DNA of 64,000 nucleotides from Lepiota brunneoincarnata (taxonomy: Eukaryota; Basidiomycota; Agaricomycetes; Agaricales; Agaricaceae). Location: NCBI GenBank assembly GCA_023014365.1, contig JAEBUN010000001.1:434001-498000 (forward strand), read 5' to 3'. Every line of letters starts with the position of its first letter. The stretch's first letter is position 1. The notes under the pieces are model-generated. The model did no database searches. It was not told the DNA's origin and saw nothing but the letters and a program-made list of their open reading frames with translations. Made by a program: the position numbers and the translations under genes. Below, piece after piece: positions 23,704 through 34,864 of this stretch.

Positions 23704-23711
23704 GGGGTTTT

Positions 23712-25732
23712 CAGTTGAATTTCACGAGACAAAACACCAAAAGACTTGGACACTGGCCCGCCTTTCACCTGCGAAGCAGAAAAAGGTTCAAGCAAAGACC
23801 GTAAAGTCACCCAAAACGTCCTTCGAGAGCAGTCTCAGGAAGGTCGACCCACCAAAACAGAGAACTACTCGGAACTCCAATCGTCCAGAAGGTTCTGAAG
23901 GCCTCATCGCCGCTAGTACCTCTCGAAAGCGAAAAGATCCCGTTAGCGCTTTAGCTGCGAACACAGCGAGTGGTTCAGCAGTTGCAGCTTTGAGAGAAGC
24001 CGTACTGCCGATCTCTACTGCTCCCAGAATTACTATAAGGCTGCCAGCCTCAGCTCGCAACATAGCGCATATTCTGCACACTGAAAACCAGGACGGTCAG
24101 ACCGTTCCTACGCTAAGCTTAGCGTTACCAAACCAAAACTCGTTTCATACGAACCCTTTTGGTGCCCCCACGGTACCACAGATATCACAGTCAACTCCGA
24201 CTGTACAGACAAACCAAACTACGCCGTCGACGACGACTACAGCTAGAAAAATGGGACACGAGCGTATGCCAATTCCCTTTAGCAATAATGCTCCCAGGTG
24301 GGATGCATCAAAACCACAGACATTGAGAAATTATCTCTGGACGCTGGAACGTCTCTTCACGATAACGAAGACGACGGACGAGGCAGAAAGAATAAATTGG
24401 GCGGTGTCATATGTGGACCAGGATATCCGTGAAGAGTGGATGAGTTTTGCGGAGTTCTTAGCAGGAAGCTGGACAGGCTTCGTAGAGAGATTAAAGAAAG
24501 AGTATCCCGAGGCTGTGGCAGCCGAGCAGGGCTCAGTGCGACGCTTGAGGGAACTCTGCGCAGAGAGTAGAGGCATTGCGATGAATGAGGAGCATAAAGT
24601 CTTGGACTTTAAAAGGCGATTCATTCTCGAAGCAGAGAAGTGTCTAAAGTCGCCGGCGGTAGTCTCGAACCGAGAGCTAGTCGAGTTATTTACGAGCGCA
24701 CTGGACTCGGTGTTCCAGGATGTGCTCAATGCGAGATTAGCGATCACCAGGGCGCGTAGAACCGCAAGTGATGGGTCGGCACTGACTGCGAAGGATTTAC
24801 GCGAAGAGGACCCCTATGATTGGAGGATTGTCGTGGATAAAGCTGTCGAAATTTCGATTGGCAAAACACTTATGCGATCCCTTCATCAGGATTTGAGGCC
24901 GGTAAACTCGGCATCGATGAGCCATCCACCTGCGACGTCCGGAACAGGGACTTATGACCCGGTGGTAAAGCGAGAACTGCAAAGCTTAAAGCAGAAATTT
25001 CAGGATGAAGTCTCGCAGATGGCAGGTGGCCTCGCTGAGCTTAAGGACCTCATGAATATCCAGGGGCATACCTTAAAAACATATTTAGAGAGCTCGGCGA
25101 AAGACGGACATAATCATGCCGGTTATAATCACGCCCAGAGGAATACCGGAAGTGGGCCGGCAGGGTCGCTTTCCGATCGCAAGTGTTTCTACTGCTGGTT
25201 ATTAGGGCATAGTTGGTTATTCTGCCCGGACATGGAGGCGGATAAACAAGCCGGCCAAATTAGAGTCGAAGGGAACAAAATATATATGGGAGACGGCTCG
25301 AGTATCCCTCGAGGAGAAGGGCCTATTAAAGAGAAAGTGGCAAAGTACTATGTGACAAAGGGACAACTCTTCGTTCAGATACCAGAACTGCCGGAGGTTG
25401 AGCCTGAGTTACCGCAAGTACCAACGTCAGCAGTGTTTGCACAGAGAGCGTTCCCGAGGTCAGAAAACCAAAGGTCGCCAGCGGAAGAAGAAATCCGCCG
25501 TCTGAAGCAGTGCATGGAAATGTTGGAGACAGCTGCCATCCACGCTGGGAGTACCCCAAAGGTTAAGCTTATGACAAGAAAGGATGATAACGTCGAGATA
25601 CAGTCTTTGGCCGAGCAATTGGCCCAGATACAGGCTAAGCTTAGTGGTCTGACGGATGGTACGCCCTCGGCAAGCCAGTATTTGGACACCAGGAGTGGCG
25701 CGAAGACTTGGAACTCGGAGTCGGGTTTCTAA
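23712..25732 (+). CDS. Gypsy-1 gag
   Basis: One open frame runs from about 23,712 to the TAA at 25,730. No in-frame ATG is visible near its 5' end, so the true start (non-AUG, or an upstream exon) is open. The capsid-like middle includes WDASKPQTLRNYLWTLERLF. A CCHC zinc knuckle CFYCWLLGHSWLFC (C-x2-C-x4-H-x4-C) lies at about 25,182-25,223 and would bind the genomic RNA. The frame ends at a slippery heptamer. Palindromes at 24,114, 25,564 and 25,636 are read as LSL or KL. Confidence 0.75.
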
Positions 25733-26841
25733 AGGGTTCGAGGAAGGAGCCGGCTCTGAAGAAGAAGGTCGCCTTTGCCAGAGGACAGACTCCTGAGGAC
25801 GCGTCGGATTCCGAGCGATCAGAAGAATCAGAAAATGAGGAAATAGGGCAGACAACGGAGGAACCAGTGCGTGCCGCAGCAGGGGAATTACCATATAGAA
25901 ATGTGAAACCACTGCGCCCGGTCGTTGAGGTGCCACCGTTGCCTGTCAGAAGGATGGAACCATCTAAGAAGGAGCCTGCGTATAAGCACCAGGCCCCTAT
26001 AGAGAGGAGTGTCGATGTGGAGGAAGTACTCAGCAGGGTATTGAAGCGAGAAGCCTCAGTATCGCATGGAGAACTCTTGGCATTGTCACCGATATACAGG
26101 AACGCTTATAGGGAGCGCATTATGAGAAAACGGGTACCCACGAGTCAAAGCTTAATAGCAGGAGTAGGGCCCTGGGACGATGATACAGAAGATATAGAGA
26201 TTAATAGTGGGCCAGTACAAGTCATGATAACGGAGCTAGCAGACGGCACTTGGAAGTATGATACAGTGCTCCGAGAAGGCTCGGCAACCCAAGCCTGGGT
26301 AGCGCAGGATCCAATCATGCAGTACTTGGAGTCACTTCCTCGAAGAGACAGGGGACGGCAAGTGTTTATTGCGAAAGAATGCGAGCCGTTGAGAGTAGTG
26401 CCAACTCTGATAAATGGGATTCGGCAGGAAGAGGCCTTGCTAGATAGCGGGTCACAGATCGTCTCCATGAGTCAGGAAGCGGCGATTGCATGTCAAGTTT
26501 CTTGGGATCCAGATACTACGATAAATTTGCAGAGTGCGAATGGGCAGGTTGAAAAGACTTGTGGACTGGCAAAGAACGTAGGCTTTACCTGCGGGGGAGT
26601 CACAATCTATTTGCAAGTTCACATCGTTCGTAACCCCGCGTATCGAGTACTCTTGGGACGACCCTTTGATGTAATGATGGCTAGCGAAGTCAGGAATAGC
26701 GCCAGTGGCGAGCAAACCTTGGTTATTACGGACCCAATTACCAGAGAACGGGCTGTGTTACCAACTTATGCTCGAGGAGAGTGTAATCCTCCTAAGCTTA
26801 GGGAAAACAGTCAAAATTTTCAAGAAACCTCGATGAGTTGA
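25708..26841 (+). CDS. Gypsy-1 protease frame (pro), -1 to gag
   Basis: This frame is -1 relative to gag and overlaps its end. It carries an aspartic protease signature EALLDSGSQIVSMS (about 26,431) and LLGRPFDVM (about 26,650), as in Ty3/gypsy proteases that cut the polyprotein. It has no good start of its own, which fits translation by frameshift from gag. It ends with TGA at 26,839, 19 nt after a second slippery heptamer leading into pol. Confidence 0.8.
   Translation: MELGVGFLKGSRKEPALKKKVAFARGQTPEDASDSERSEESENEEIGQTTEEPVRAAAGELPYRNVKPLRPVVEVPPLPVRRMEPSKKEPAYKHQAPIERSVDVEEVLSRVLKREASVSHGELLALSPIYRNAYRERIMRKRVPTSQSLIAGVGPWDDDTEDIEINSGPVQVMITELADGTWKYDTVLREGSATQAWVAQDPIMQYLESLPRRDRGRQVFIAKECEPLRVVPTLINGIRQEEALLDSGSQIVSMSQEAAIACQVSWDPDTTINLQSANGQVEKTCGLAKNVGFTCGGVTIYLQVHIVRNPAYRVLLGRPFDVMMASEVRNSASGEQTLVITDPITRERAVLPTYARGECNPPKLRENSQNFQETSMS
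25723..25729 (+). promoter_or_regulatory. Slippery heptamer GGGTTTC, gag to pro -1 frameshift
   Basis: In the gag frame the codons are TCG GGT TTC TAA, so G GGT TTC has the exact X XXY YYZ phasing. A -1 slip gives CTA AAG GGT, which is the pro frame. The gag stop follows at once. Confidence 0.6.
26814..26820 (+). promoter_or_regulatory. Slippery heptamer AAATTTT, pro to pol -1 frameshift
   Basis: In the pro frame the codons are CAA AAT TTT, so A AAT TTT has X XXY YYZ phasing. A -1 slip gives TCA AGA AAC CTC GAT, which is open into pol. The pro stop is 19 nt further on. Confidence 0.6.
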
Positions 26842-29800
26842 CTGAGGGACAAGGAGAGGTGGCTTGTATAATAGACTATGATGATGAGAAGGGCCCTGTC
26901 GTCGCACAAACACTAAGCTTAGCAAAAGGAAGCTTCTCAGAGGCCGAGCTACAGCTAATGTTCATTGACCGAGTCATACGCGATGAGGACTGCCCACAGG
27001 AAGATAGAGCAACGGCGTTATCGTGCCTAGGGCGCATCGCCAACGCACAGGATACGGAGGGTCAGGGAATGACTGTCTTCGAAACTGAAGGGGATGACGA
27101 AGATATTGTACAATGCCTGGCTGGGAAGAAATATAAACCAGTCGCTTTAAAAGTGAGGCCAGTGTTAGGTGATTTACCGGAGAAATTCAGGATAAAACGA
27201 GAAATAAAAGGGGATCCGCTGGCAGAAATGCCTAAGCTTAGCATGCATCCTCCAGAGTTTGTCCCGACAGGCAGATATACGGAGGAGTGCAAGCTTAAGC
27301 TGGATGAAGCCCATGCAGGGGATCTCTTGTGGCCAGAAGAAAGAAAGCTGATGCACCAAGTCATGATGCTTCAGGAAAGGGCATTCGCATGGACAGATGA
27401 GGAGAGGGGATGTTTTAGGGAAGACTTCTTCCCGCCGATCGAGATACCGATGGTAGAACATACTCCGTGGGTGGAGAAGCCCATTCCGATTCCACCAGCG
27501 ATCTATGATGAAGTCTGTGCCATTATAAAGAGAAAGATTAGTGCTAGTGTATACGAGCCATCGAACTCATCCTATAGATCCCGATGGTTCTGTGTGGTGA
27601 AGAAAGATGGGAAAAGTTTGAGACTGGTACACAGCTTGGAGCCGCTGAACAGAGTGACGATAGCGCATTCAGGACTGCCGCCAGCAACGGAAGATTTGGC
27701 GATGCACTTCGCAGGCAGAGCTTGCGGAGGCATTCTGGATCTATATGTTGGCTATGACGAGCGACTGTTAGCTGAGTCGTCTCGGGACTTAACAACGTTC
27801 CAGACGCCTTTTGGAGCGCTACGCTTAGTGACATTACCCATGGGATGGACCAACTCAGTGCCTATATTCCATGAGGATGTAACAGCGATCCTAGCCAGTG
27901 AGATACCAGAATACACGATGCCGTACATAGATGATGTACCTATCAGAGGGCCGAAAACTAGATATGAGTTGCCAGATGGCACGGAAGAGACGTTGAAAGA
28001 GAACCCAGGGATCCGAAGATTTGTATGGGAACACATGCAGACCGTCAATAGGATTCTACAGAGGATGAAATACGTAGGAGGGACCTTCTCTGGGCCCAAG
28101 ACAACTATCTGCGCTGATGAAATCACCGTGGTGGGTTTTGAATGCTCATATAAAGGACGGTTGCCTGCTACAGACACCATTGGGAAGATATTAAGATGGG
28201 GGGATTGCGAGAATGTCTCCGAGCTAAGGGGTTTTCTAGGAACAGCTACGCGCTGCAGGAATCATATCCCAAAGTTCATAGCCATAGCGGCACCTCTGTA
28301 CGAAAAGCTTAAAAAAGGGCAAGAGTTTGAGTGGGGAGAAAACGAACGGAAAGCGCAGCAGGAGCTGAAAGATGCGATTCAGCGCTGTTTCCCGACCAGG
28401 AACCCCGAATTTCCGAGTAAACAACCCATAGTAGTAGCCGTGGATACCTCATGGAGGGCGGTGGGATACTACATATATCAGAGAGATGGAGAAGACGCTA
28501 AGCTTATACATTATGTGAAGTTTGGGTCAATATTATTGGATGAAAGACAGCAGAGATACTCTCAGCCCAAGCGAGAGCTATGCGGCTTAAGAATGGTGCT
28601 GGAACAAGAGAAATATTTACTGTGGGGATCAAGAAACTTAGTGGTGGAGACGGATGCGAAGTTTCTCTTCGGGATGTTAAACAACCCAGGGAAGCTCCCG
28701 AACGCCACAGTAAACCGCTGGGTGGACTTCATTAGGTCGTTCCACTTCACGCTAGTACACAAAGAAGGGAAGAACTTTGGACCGGACGGACTGTCCAGGC
28801 GACGCTACTATCCCGGTGATGAGACAGCCCGTCGCTTCGACGATGGATCCGAGGATGAAGGAGAGGAGTTCGAACTGATCAAAGAAGATCCAGGGGCCGC
28901 AGATCCTTTACCCTTGGAAGCCTTCTGCGATGAGATCGACAGTCGCTCTGGCTTCAACCAGGGTCTGGCGCATGATGTGTATGATTTTGAGTATGAGCTG
29001 GATCAAGCCCGGGAAGAGTACTTGGATGAACAACAGGCTAAGCTTAGGGTTATAGAAGACCCAGCCTGTCCAGAAAACCATCGACAAGTACTAAGCTTAA
29101 TGACGGATGTCAGGCTAGTGCCAGATTTCGAAGAGGAAAAGTTGGCCGAGATAGAGGAAACATATGATGAGTCGCGCAGGACAGATACAGCGTGAATACA
29201 AGATGAAAGGATACCCAAAGTCAGGGAATACCTGAAAACAGGGGGCAGTAGCGCAGCTGAAGGCTTGGATGAGCCAGATCTGCGTAAGCTTAAGCATATG
29301 GTAGAGCATTTCTTCTTGGATAAAGAGGGGAGGCTGTATAGGACGAGTCCTAGCGGTCAGCATCAGCTAGTAGTGGATAAGGAGCAACGTATGTATATGT
29401 TGCGAGCCAGCCACGACTTCCTAGGGCACAGAGGAATATACGCAACCACTAAGCTTATAACGCAGAGGTTCTGGTGGCCGGAAGTTGAAGGAGACGTAGC
29501 TTGGTATGTGCAATCGTGCCATCTATGCCAGCAACGGCAAAAGGTGATCATCGAGACGCCGCCAATAGTAACGCCCACGCCGTCGATATTCCAAGTGCTA
29601 CATGTGGACACACTACATATGACGCCAAGTTCTAATGGGTGTAGTTATATTGTGCATGGAAGGTGTGGACTGTCATCTTGGATGGAGGCAAAGGCGTTGA
29701 GAAAAGAGAACGCCAGTTCGATCGCGCAGTGGTTATTCGAAGATATCATTTGCCGATGGGGCTGTATAGTGAAGATTGTCACGGACAACGGTTCTCCATT

Positions 29801-30587
29801 TAAGAAAGCTGTTCAATGGCTGGAAGAAAAATATGGGATAAAGGGAGTGACGATATCTCCTTACAATTCCAAAGCGAACGGGATTATTGAGCGACCCCAC
29901 TGGGATGTGCGACAAATGTTGTACAAAGCTACAGATGGAGACGTCAAAAAGTGGTATTGGCACCTACCGCACGTTATGTGGGCAGATCGGATCACCATTA
30001 GAAAAGGAATGGGGTGTTCCCCGTACTTTTTGGTAACCGGAGCGCACCCGACGCTACCTTTGGATGTCAAAGAGGCCACTTGGCTGGTGCAGCTACCGAA
30101 TAAGTACTTGACCACGGCCGAGTTGATAGGATATCAAGCTCAGGCTTTGGCAAAACATGTTCGGCATGTTGAGGAGATGCGTCAGCGTGTTTCAGACACT
30201 AAGCTTAGCAAGGCTTGGGAAATGGAACGGCAAGCAGCGCATAAGATAAAAGACTATCGCTTCGGCGCGGGAGATTTAGTATTAGTGAGAAATACGGCTA
30301 TAGAGAGCTCAGCAGACAGGAAGATGAAACCCAGGTATCTAGGACCCATGGTGGTCATATCTAGATCAAAGGGAGGATCTTATATCCTGGCAGAGTTGGA
30401 CGGTTCGGTATGGCAGAATAAAGTGGCGGCGTTCAGAGTAATTCCCTACTTAGCCAGGAAACATATACCGTTGCCGCCGGAATTACAAGAGTTGATAGAT
30501 CTGTCGCCAGAGGGACTGAAGACCCTGGAGGAGACTACTGAGGATGAGCCTAGTGACAGATGGGAGCCGGAAGAGTTGGAAGGATAG
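26820..30587 (+). pseudogene. Gypsy-1 pol: RT, RNase H, integrase (one TGA)
   Basis: A single frame from the frameshift site to 30,587 is broken only by TGA at 29,193-29,195, where CGA (Arg) fits. RT: SRWFCVVKKDGKSLRLV, GGILDLYVGYDE, TPFGALRLVTLPMGWTNS and the catalytic PYIDDV (about 27,923). RNase H: VAVDTSWRAVGYYIYQ, PKRELCGL, VVETDAKFLFGM, FGPDGLSRR. Integrase: zinc region HDFLGHRG...CHLCQQR (about 29,410-29,535), HVDTLH and VTDNGSPF Asp strands, and [12 protein letters not shown] with the Glu. Apart from the TGA all key residues are intact. Lys-Leu and Leu-Ser-Leu codons here repeatedly form TAAGCTTA. Confidence 0.85.
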
Positions 30588-30666
30588 AAAAAAACCTGAT
30601 ATTGTGGACAGAACTATCTACTTATCGACGGAAAACTATCCTAGGGACTGTAAAAGCGTTAAGCTT

Positions 30667-32012
30667 AAGTGGGGAGGGGCTTGTCCAAGTCGGAGAGGTT
30701 GCGCAAAAGACTTTTGAGACGGATGCGCTCTTGAATGAGGAATTGGAACCTCTTTAAGTTAGCTTCGAGCGAGGGAATAGCCTCGATGAAGTCCCGGCTG
30801 AGCGAATTGAGGTCGCATTTGACAGACCGAGCGTCGTCACTGCGAGATTCAGACTCGTACTCGTCGCGAGAGTGAGACAGGAGGTTTTGGAGTTCCTGGA
30901 GCAAACAAGCTGCCCGGGAAAAGTGTCAGAACCGCTAAGCTTAACGAACAGAAGTGAGAAATTGCCCACCGGATAAGCCTGCGAAGGTGTGCTCATCAGA
31001 AGCAGACTCGGTACGGGCGCGTTTGGCAGTATTGGCGCTGGCTTTGGCTAGAACCTGTTCAGCCCGGACATAACAGCAGTGTTTAGTGTTCATATTGGGA
31101 ACTTGACAATAGGGAAGAAGATGGACAGAGCCTTTAGACGATGAGGACTTTTTGACAGTCTCCTAGAGAGAGAGGAAGTCAGAATCAGTGGTTGGGGGGA
31201 GTGGAGCTGGCGCACCACGTCGGAGGTAGACAAACGACGCTTGCGATAAGGCGGAACTACACGAACCTCTTCGACGATAGCTTGAGAGACCTCCTCGTCG
31301 ACCATCATGTCCTGAAGGCGAGCGATGATCTCAGCCAATGTAATAGGTTGAGAAGCAGCTAGATTACCGTGTCAGCACCAGTTGCTCGGGAGTTGGAGGC
31401 ACTATTCATACTCTCCGCAGGCTCGGTATCGGTGTCTACCACAACAGCAGCAGAGATAGGGGCCTTGCGACCCTTGCGAGGCTAAGCTTATGCATGAGAA
31501 GACGATTTGAAGCCAAAAGAACGCTAAGCTTACGCGTTTGGGGACAGCAGAGCCTTCGGCAACGTTGGAGGAAGTAGAGCCAGTCGTGGACGACGGGTTC
31601 TGAGCCTCTTCGGTACGGGTTTTGTGGGATTCTTCAGAGCGGACGCGATTAATGCGGCTACAGCATTCAGAGAGCGCCTTATAGATCGCGGGCATCTCAT
31701 AAGACGAATGGTAGTTGTTTTGGTAAATTTCGTAGAGCTTGCGAATACGGAAGACGTAGTCTTGGTTGACATGAAGCTTGATAGCTTCATTATCCTCCGA
31801 TAACGCTTCAATATAAGCAGACTAGAAATGATTGAGGAACAGCGAGAGAAGCATGAAAAGAATAGACATACCCCAGGGGCGTCGAATGCGAGGAGAGCCT
31901 TCTCGACGAGGGGACGAGCGACTTGACCGTTTTGCAGGCGCTGAAGACGACCTTTGGTGTTGCTGATGAGATCGTCGAGCTCGACTTGAAGGTTGGGGAT
32001 CGAAGAAGCCAT
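30667..32012 (-). CDS. Gypsy-1 antisense gene 2, spliced, basic and coiled-coil protein
   Basis: ATG at 32,012. Exon 1 (32,012-31,872) encodes MASSIPNLQVELDDLI... and joins in phase across a 50 nt GTATGT...CTAG intron to exon 2 (31,821-31,534). Two more short introns fit: 31,533-31,482, which starts GTAAGCTTAG and ends TAAGCTTAG, and 31,411-31,359 (GTATGA...CTAG). Features are PRKGRKAPI (basic), IIARLQDMMVDEEVSQAI, YRKRRL and AKRARTE (nuclear-localisation-like). The 3' end is uncertain: the frame can stop at a TAA inside the palindrome at 30,936, or splice once more into a leucine-rich coil ending at the TAA of the palindrome at 30,660. I do not recognise the family. It is convergent with pol, whose stop is about 80 bp away. 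Confidence 0.5.
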
Positions 32013-32633
32013 TTTCTTATGAAGAGTGTCTGCTAGAATGAGACGTCGCTCCCTTGCTTTTATAAGAAAAGGCTGTCGGCAGTGATGACGAATCATGACG
32101 AGTGGATAAAGAGCACCCTCCACCCTAAGCTTATGACCTGAGAGGCCTAGGAAACCTGTAATCTTGAGTAGCCAGCCTTCGACAGACTAGCTGAACCACA
32201 GTTGCCTTATTGGGTAACAGGTCGCCAGGGTCTCGCGGTTATCAGTGTGCACAGGGATTCGGATGGAACGGTGAGGGCACCGATTTCAATTTGGCTAGGG
32301 GGAGACGGGCCCCAAGTGGCGCAAATGGCGCGTCAAACCCCATGTACAGGCTGGTTCGGGTTCGGGCTTGTAAATGAAGCCGGAACGGATGACCGGTTCA
32401 CTACACATGGCGAATCGTGGCGCGCTGAGATGTCAATAAACATAGCAGAAGTATCAGAGAAATATCTGATGAGCGTATAAGCGGCTGGAAGCCTTAGCTT
32501 AGCTTGGGATATTCCAGAAGGGCCTTAAGCTTAACTCAGAAAGATACCAAGAGACAAGAATTGTTAAGCGAAATGTAACTATATACAGGACAAGAGGATA
32601 TATTACATTCAAGAGAGGAAAGGGAAGCAGGCA
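32012..32633. other. Intergenic gap between the two antisense genes
   Basis: No gene on either strand is convincing. It should hold the 3' end of antisense gene 1 and the promoter of antisense gene 2. Palindromes TAAGCTTA lie at 32,126 and 32,526, flanking the gap. Confidence 0.4.
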
Positions 32634-34672
32634 CTAGTTCAAGTCCTCCAAGACAGACTCCGGATCCTGAGTCATCGGGAAAGCGAGGAAGAGGAGCGAT
32701 TTGAGCTCCTCGAATTCTTCGTATGTCGGGACCCCCGGAAAGTTGTCAGCAAACTCGAAGAACGCCTGGACGTCTTCGAGGGACTCGGCCATACCCATCT
32801 CCACGAACGCCACGTCGTTACCGTCCAAGGCCGTCCTGGTAGCTTGCATCTCCTGGACGAACTGGTAGATTACACGGCGGTGGTGGAAGGCCGATGCCTC
32901 GTAGGCAACACGATTGGCCTCCAGACTGACCAAGCTGGAGGACGCAACCCGTGCGAAGGCAGCAAGATCTGGGAAATAAAAAGTAAATAAATGGGAAAAA
33001 CAGTGAACAGAGAAACTTACGGTATTCACTGGTCAGTGAGGACGTGACCAGGGCGTTCGCAACGCCAGCCGAGACTCGCGGATGGTCTGCGAAGGTACAG
33101 GGGTAGTTGTACAGGTCGCAGCTGCGACACTTCTTACCCTTGCCCAGAGGCTCGCACTCCAATTTACGAGCGGCGCAAGTAGTGCACCGAGACCGAGGCG
33201 GCACATACTAGGGAAGGGGCAAAACAGTTAATAAGGAAACACGAGAAAAACTTGGAGAACGTACCGAAAGCTGGCTAGCTGCCAGCAGCCTAGAAAAGTC
33301 CTCACAAAAGAGTGGGACTGGGTGCCGGTATCCATGATCCCGGATTATTTCGGCTTCAGAACGTCGGATGCGCGCCCGGGGAGTATATTTCTTTGGGCGC
33401 GTGTTAGAGCTTTTCTTCGGTAGGGTTACGCGCGCGCGATGCGACCCTGAAGGTCCGGCTTGGGGAGGCAAGGACTGGGATGTGTCTGGGACCACCGGGC
33501 TCGGCAAACAAGAGGGGACGGGGGTTGGAGAAGCTAAGAATGAGTCTTGAAAAATGAACGCCGGCTCCTGGGGAACAGGCGAAGGCTCCAAGAGGAGCTC
33601 CAAATCTGGAGAAGGCGAAGCCTCCGCGGGACTTGGGAGAGACTCGACTGAAGCAGAAGCCAAGTGAGGAAGCAAGGGCGTAGGACACCTGGGAGAGGCC
33701 AATGCGTTCCGCTCGACCAGGGTAGAGGACCAGTTAAAAATTTTGAAGAGGTCTTCTTGGGAGACCTCTGGGACCGGAGAATGCGATGGCGAATTTGAAC
33801 TCGCCAGGAACAGAGGCGACGGGGGCGGCGCAGATGACTGTGCACGTTGCTTGCCTTTGAGAGCGGCAGGGATACGAGCTATGAGGCACACTATTAGCAG
33901 GAGCGGAGAAATAAGCAGAAAAAGGCTTAAGCTTACGCGTAGAAGTAGCCGAAGAGGCTACAGGAGAGGAGGGGCGGTTTGTTGAAGGGCCCGGCACCTC
34001 TGAACCTGACGCAATACACAGGGGAGGGAGCACCAGCGAGCCTTCACCGTCCAGGGTGCGCAGAGAGACGGCGAGAGGAGGCAGCAACATTGAACTGGGC
34101 GGAGCCTCTGTGGATAATCCACCAGAGGGCCCGCCGACAGGAATACCTAACGAAAGTTCTGCGGACAATCCGGCAGAACTCTCGTCAGTTGGATTGCACA
34201 GTGACGCGATCGAGATGACGCGTCGCGGCACAGGAGTGGACAGGGGAGTGGCCGGCCGAGGGGTTGGTTCGCGGGGCGGCGAGTACGGTGGGGGAGGGGT
34301 CCTATCCACACCTCCCTGGCGATTTCCGCGAGCTCCTCGTCCCACTCGCCCTCCTCTAGCTCTCCTAACACGTGGTGCTGGTGGTTCCCATTGAGGAAGG
34401 AGGTTGCGACGCGCCGGGAGGCGAATAGTGAGACCTAAGGACAAAGAAAGCATGAGGAAAACAACGAGAGCGAGAGAAAAGAGACTTACGTTGCGCAATC
34501 GACGAAGAGGGCGCGTCCTGAGAGGCCGGAGGGGCAGTGCTAGGCCCAGCGTAGTCTGAGGACAGTGTGAGGAAAAACAAAGATGATTGTAACACGAACT
34601 CTACTCACCAGAGGAGGAGTCCGTGTCTACTTCGTATCGGGCACGTTTGCTGCTGCGCGTGTTTCTGTCCAT
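32634..34672 (-). CDS. Gypsy-1 antisense gene 1, Zn2Cys6-type protein, 6 exons
   Basis: The exons 34672-34609, 34555-34490, 34434-33937, 33890-33265, 33207-33021 and 32968-32634 all join in phase at GT...AG sites and give an open 591-residue protein. It starts MDRNTRSSKRARYEV (nuclear-signal-like). Exons 3-4 are Pro/Ser-rich, with a basic KKSSNTRPKKYTPRAR end. Exon 5 has C-x2-C-x6-C-x8-C-x2-C-x6-C (CTTCAARKLEC...CRSC...C), the exact spacing of fungal Zn(II)2Cys6 DNA-binding domains. Exon 6 is helical and acidic, ending VLEDLN. The Zn cluster is near the C terminus rather than at the usual N terminus. The 5' end is about 190 bp from the 3' LTR, which may supply its promoter. The exon 3 donor overlaps a TAAGCTTA copy. 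Confidence 0.75.
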
Positions 34673-34864
34673 TGTTGATAGAAGTGGGCGTTAAGGAGTG
34701 ATCTGCGAGCAGGATAAAACGAATAAAGAGTGAGAGGGAGAACGAAAGAGAGGAAACGAGACCTTGGGACATTTAAAAGACCCAATAAAGAGATAAAAAT
34801 TTAAGCTATAGCAACAAGCAGTTGATCTATACATTTAAACTTGGTGACATGACATCATTTGGAA

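Noticed and set aside
32202..32480. Plus-strand frame 32,202-32,480
   Set aside because: No domain, and it falls in the gap between the two antisense genes. It probably overlaps their regulatory sequence.
33368..34394. Plus-strand open frames opposite antisense gene 1 (33,368-34,394)
   Set aside because: They are shadows of GC-rich, Pro/Arg-rich exons. The minus strand has consistent introns and a zinc cluster; the plus frames have neither.
30588..34864. The antisense module as a separate later insertion into gypsy-1
   Set aside because: I see no duplication or terminal repeats around it, and it carries the same TAAGCTTA word at high density as the LTRs and pol, so it appears integral to the element.
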